From the NCBI GenBank assembly GCA_024278415.1, contig JAJRTI010000112.1, positions 1-8,855 of the forward strand: a DNA stretch of 8,855 nt, in the 5' to 3' direction. The position numbers and the translations under genes were made by a program. Below, piece by piece: positions 6,624 to 8,855 of this stretch. The stretch's first letter is position 1. Each line of letters starts with the position of its first letter. The stretch is from Planctomycetota bacterium (GTDB lineage Bacteria; Planctomycetota; Brocadiia; JAJRTI01). Under the pieces are notes generated by a model. It was given only the letters and a program-made list of their open reading frames with translations, did no database searches and had not been told where the DNA came from.

Positions 6624-6661
6624 ATTCGTTGCTACTCCAGATACGATGAAGGGCAACGAAT
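6624..6661. repeat. Nine-bp perfect inverted repeat in the arsS upstream region
   Basis: ATTCGTTGC (6624-6632) and GCAACGAAT (6653-6661) are exact reverse complements around a 20-base loop. The rest of 6437-6733 holds no convincing gene. A shorter palindrome, ATGCG-A-CGCAT, lies at 6559-6569. The 9-bp pair could be a hairpin or a split operator about 190 bases upstream of the arsS-like start. Confidence 0.4.
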
Positions 6662-6780
6662 GGATCGCCCCACCAAACAGCGAGAGCGCTGGTCTTCGAC
6701 TCATAGGGTCCTCGCGGAATCTTGGCTGATCGTAACATTTCAGCCGAGTGCAAAGAGTGGTCTTGCCTCGCCTGGAGCGT

Positions 6781-7107
6781 GGGAGCGCGCCGCTTGTAGT
6801 GGCGACCGTCAGCGCGCCCTCTGCGCTGCTGCCGATTCGCTGCCCGTGCGGAAGGCCCTCACGGGCCTACTACAAACGCGGCGTCGCCGACATGCGAGCG
6901 CGGGAGCGCGCCGCTTGTAGTGGCGACCGTCAGGGCGCCCTCTGCGCCGATGGCGATTCGCTGCCCGTGCGGAAGGCCCTCACGGGCCTACTACAAACGC
7001 GGCGCGGGAGCGCGCCGCTTGTAGTGGCGACCGTCAGGGCGCCCTCTGCGACGATGGCGATTCGCTGCCCGTGCGGAAGGCCCTCACGGGCCTACGACAA
7101 ACGCGGC
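6781..7107. repeat. Three direct copies of a 102-bp palindromic repeat unit
   Basis: The copies are 6781-6882, 6902-7003 and 7006-7107, separated by 19 and 2 bases. Copies 1 and 2 differ at four positions, 2 and 3 at two, and 1 and 3 at six. Most changes cluster near the middle of the unit. Each unit is an inverted repeat: GCCGCTTGTAGT near the left end faces ACTACAAACGCGGC at the right end (the third copy has GACAAA). The arms look like diverged versions of each other over much of their length. The right arm contains a strong hairpin, CCCGTG/CACGGG around CGGAAGGCCCT. Copies 1 and 2 also share GAGCG just upstream. Frames are open through the array, but copies 1 and 2 are 121 bases apart, so the reading frame shifts and no shared peptide is conserved. 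Confidence 0.92.
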
Positions 7108-7163
7108 GCCACAGCACAGGTAGGACAACTGGGGTTTTGCAAGTGGCTCCGTAAGCCATCGCT

Positions 7164-7184
7164 CCGCCGACACGGGGTCGGCGG
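7164..7184. repeat. GC-rich hairpin inside the right end of the bounded segment
   Basis: CCGCCGAC (7164-7171) pairs perfectly with GTCGGCGG (7177-7184) around the five-base loop ACGGG. No T-tract follows on either strand, so it is not a standard intrinsic terminator. Confidence 0.5.
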
Positions 7185-7218
7185 GGGCGCGATCCCTATT
7201 GCACTCGGCTGAAATGTT

Positions 7219-7236
7219 GCGGCCCATCAAGGCCGC
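7219..7236. repeat. Small hairpin abutting the right inverted repeat
   Basis: GCGGCC (7219-7224) pairs with GGCCGC (7231-7236) around CATCAA, beginning at the base after the right 20-bp repeat ends. The rest of 7237-7370 is the leader region of the CBM gene, where I see only a weak -10-like TATGAT (7268-7273) without a convincing -35. Confidence 0.35.
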
Positions 7237-7370
7237 CAAAACAGGGCACGGGACAGACGATCGGGCATATGATATCCTCCACACAAGGTCGAGTCTGCGG
7301 CTTGCGGCAACGCGATCTGCTCACCGCAACAGTCGCAGGCACAAGTAACTCTGCACGGAGAAGCACCGCC

Positions 7371-8855
7371 ATGCCACGAACCACTACTGCCCTTCTTGCA
7401 GCCCTCGCCTTGATGGGAGCCGCTATGGGGAGCCCAGCGAGGAACCTGCTGGAGAACAGCGGCTTCGAGGAGGACTGGGACGAGGATGGCATCCCCGATG
7501 GCTGGCAGATGCTGACGCAGAAAGGCGAGCCCACGGGAGCCAGGTCCACGGATACGCCCAAGTCTGGCAAGGCCTGTGTGTTCGCGGCCACACCCAACGC
7601 GGGAGCCGTGGGCTACTGGTCGCAGTTGGTGAAGCTGAGGCCAGGCATGAAACGGTTCCGGCTGACCGCGTCCGCGCGCACCGAGGCCGGCGCGCAAGCC
7701 AACGTCAGCTTCAGCGCGTACGCAGCCGGCACGCGCAAGTGGCTGGCCGCCAACTACGCGCTCGTCAAGGTCAAAGGCAAACCCAACTGGCAGACGGGCA
7801 CGGCCGAGTTCGCCGTGCCCGAGGGCACAGGCTCCGTGCGCATCGCGCTCTGGTGCAACTACGGCGGCAAGGGCTACGGCCGCGTTTGGTTCGACGAGGT
7901 CTCCCTCCAGCCACTGGGCTACCAGCGCGCGCCCGCGTCGAAGAACTTGGCAGCCAACGCCGATTTCGAGACGGTAGCGAAGCCAGGGCAGCTTCCAAAG
8001 GGATGGGCGTTCGCCAAGTCCGGCAAGGAACCGGCGAAGCCGTTGGCGGGCAGCGGCAAGCCCCACGCCGGGCGCGTCTCACCCGGCATCGAGGTCGCGG
8101 CTGGCGCTACGGGCATGCTCTGGTCTTGGGCCCCCATGGCGCGGGGATGGGATGCGTACCGACTGAGCGCATGGGTGCGCACCGAGGGCGACGCCCGCGC
8201 GCTGGGTAGCCTGAGTGCGTACAACTCAGGCAAGACAAAGTGGCTAGCGGCCGGATACAGCCTGTTCGATTCATCAACGAGCGGGCGGTGGCAACGTTTG
8301 GTCGGCTACTACCAGGCGCCTCCTGTGGCCGGCGTGTGGAAGATCGCGCTGTGGGCCAAGGGAGGGGCCAAAGGCGGCCGGGTGTGGTTCGACGACGTGG
8401 AGCTGCGGCCGGTTGAGTCCGTGCCCGCGTCACCATACGTGCCCAGCAACCCAGCCCCGGTCGTCTCCGCGGACGACCGCGCCCGCGGCTTCGTCGTGTT
8501 TCGGCGCAACTACCTCGACCTCATGCCGCCTAGCTATCGGCCTTCCAACGATGAGATCCGGAAGGACTTCTCCCTCGCAGCCGCTCGCGGCGAATATGAA
8601 CCGATCAGCATCGGAGTTTACGCGCTGGAGGACATCAAGACTCTACGGATCGAGGTGTCCGTGCTCCGTTCGGAGGCTGGCGACACGATCCCGGCGAGCA
8701 CCCTCGACGTGCGCGTCGTGCGGTACTTGGTCAAGCGATCGCACTACGGCCTGAACGACCGCGTGCTCGTGCCAACTTATCTCGAAAGCATCGACGAATT
8801 GCAGGTCGCCAAGGGCCAGGTGGGACAAGTCTGGCTCACGGTGCACGTGCCTCCA
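7371..8855 (+). CDS. Secreted multi-domain carbohydrate-binding protein (3' partial)
   Basis: The frame from ATG 7371 stays open for 495 codons to the window edge, so the C-terminus is missing. GGAG (7357-7360) lies ten bases before the ATG. Residues 1 to about 20-24 form a signal peptide with hydrophobic core ALLAALALMGAAMG. Two tandem beta-sandwich domains resembling CBM4/9-type modules follow: about 25-181 (opening NLLENSGFEED, then IPDGW) and about 191-347 (opening NLAANADFE, then LPKGW). The copies are clearly related: RKWLAANYALV against TKWLAAGYSLF, and GRVWFDEVSLQPL against GRVWFDDVELRPV. From about 372 a third domain begins (FVVFRRNYLDLMPPSYRPS, then AARGEYEPISIGVYAL), resembling the N-terminal part of large DUF4091/DUF6067-like secreted proteins thought to act on glycans. 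That assignment and any catalytic domain are inference. Codon use matches the neighbours. It probably binds, and may process, polysaccharide outside the cell or at its surface. Confidence 0.9.
   Translation, partial: MPRTTTALLAALALMGAAMGSPARNLLENSGFEEDWDEDGIPDGWQMLTQKGEPTGARSTDTPKSGKACVFAATPNAGAVGYWSQLVKLRPGMKRFRLTASARTEAGAQANVSFSAYAAGTRKWLAANYALVKVKGKPNWQTGTAEFAVPEGTGSVRIALWCNYGGKGYGRVWFDEVSLQPLGYQRAPASKNLAANADFETVAKPGQLPKGWAFAKSGKEPAKPLAGSGKPHAGRVSPGIEVAAGATGMLWSWAPMARGWDAYRLSAWVRTEGDARALGSLSAYNSGKTKWLAAGYSLFDSSTSGRWQRLVGYYQAPPVAGVWKIALWAKGGAKGGRVWFDDVELRPVESVPASPYVPSNPAPVVSADDRARGFVVFRRNYLDLMPPSYRPSNDEIRKDFSLAAARGEYEPISIGVYALEDIKTLRIEVSVLRSEAGDTIPASTLDVRVVRYLVKRSHYGLNDRVLVPTYLESIDELQVAKGQVGQVWLTVHVPP

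Larger units (their letters stand above)
6734..7218. mobile_element. 485-bp segment bounded by perfect 20-bp inverted repeats
   Basis: AACATTTCAGCCGAGTGCAA at 6734-6753 is repeated exactly, in reverse complement, at 7199-7218. Just outside, two of the next three paired positions also match; inside, similarity ends at once. The enclosed 445 bases hold three 102-bp palindromic units (6781-7107) and a GC-rich hairpin near the right end, and no convincing gene. A perfect 20-bp pair at this distance is very unlikely by chance. The segment could be a non-autonomous transposable element that captured repeats, or a DNA segment invertible by a site-specific recombinase. No target-site duplication is evident, and no recombinase or transposase gene lies in the window. 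It separates the arsS-like gene (left, minus) from the CBM gene (right, plus). Confidence 0.65.

Noticed and set aside
6781..7107. CRISPR array
   Set aside because: Units are 102 bp with spacers of 19 and 2 bases. CRISPR repeats are far shorter, with regular unique spacers, and no cas gene is present.
6748..7212. A 154-codon plus-strand open frame across the repeat array
   Set aside because: It is made almost wholly of the 102-bp units. Copies 1 and 2 are read in different frames, there is no Shine-Dalgarno, and the peptide resembles no family. The open frame follows from G+C-rich repeats lacking stops.
7268..7273. TATGAT as the -10 of a promoter for the CBM gene
   Set aside because: No -35-like hexamer lies at 15-19 bases upstream (GGCACG at the expected place), so the single hexamer is not enough.
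7227..8066. A 279-codon minus-strand open frame opposite the CBM gene
   Set aside because: It is antisense to a gene with a signal peptide and recognisable duplicated domains. The opposite-strand frame is a by-product of high G+C third positions.

Overview
This is a G+C-rich bacterial window with five well-supported protein-coding genes: four complete and one cut by the right edge. A possible sixth gene tail touches the left edge. Signal peptides, an RseC-type membrane protein and a large secreted carbohydrate-binding protein suggest a diderm. The mix of a secreted DUF3352-like protein, a multi-domain CBM protein and many palindromic intergenic repeats resembles Planctomycetota, Verrucomicrobiota or Lentisphaerota and related uncultured lineages. 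That placement is an impression from gene style; there is no rRNA or other phylogenetic marker here.

Layout, left to right. Positions 93-1781 (+) encode an ABC exporter half-transporter whose ATPase site lacks the usual catalytic glutamate and H-loop histidine. Its start overlaps a possible upstream reading frame by ATGA. It converges, with no base between the stop codons, on a GAF-GGDEF diguanylate cyclase (1782-2834, -), which has a good sigma70-type promoter and a Shine-Dalgarno sequence. The divergent gap 2835-3107 holds a 128-bp element with perfect 26-bp terminal inverted repeats. Next is a two-gene operon on +: an RseC/MucC-family membrane protein (3108-3524), then, one base later, a secreted DUF3352-like protein (3526-5298). 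A 160-bp imperfect palindrome (5298-5457) lies between that operon and a convergent ArsS-type radical SAM gene (5480-6436, -).

The stretch 6437-7370 has no convincing gene. At its centre is a 485-bp segment (6734-7218) bounded by perfect 20-bp inverted repeats and carrying three near-identical 102-bp palindromic units. This is the most unusual structure in the window: a non-autonomous mobile element or possibly an invertible segment. The final gene (7371 to the right edge, +) encodes a secreted protein with two tandem, internally duplicated carbohydrate-binding-like domains and the start of a further domain.

The genes do not form one obvious pathway. Clear local relationships are the rseC-like/DUF3352 operon and the possible coupling of the ABC gene to something upstream. 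The three repeat families are structurally different and occupy three of the four non-coding gaps, so this locus has collected repeats. I see no tRNA, rRNA, CRISPR array or intact transposase gene.
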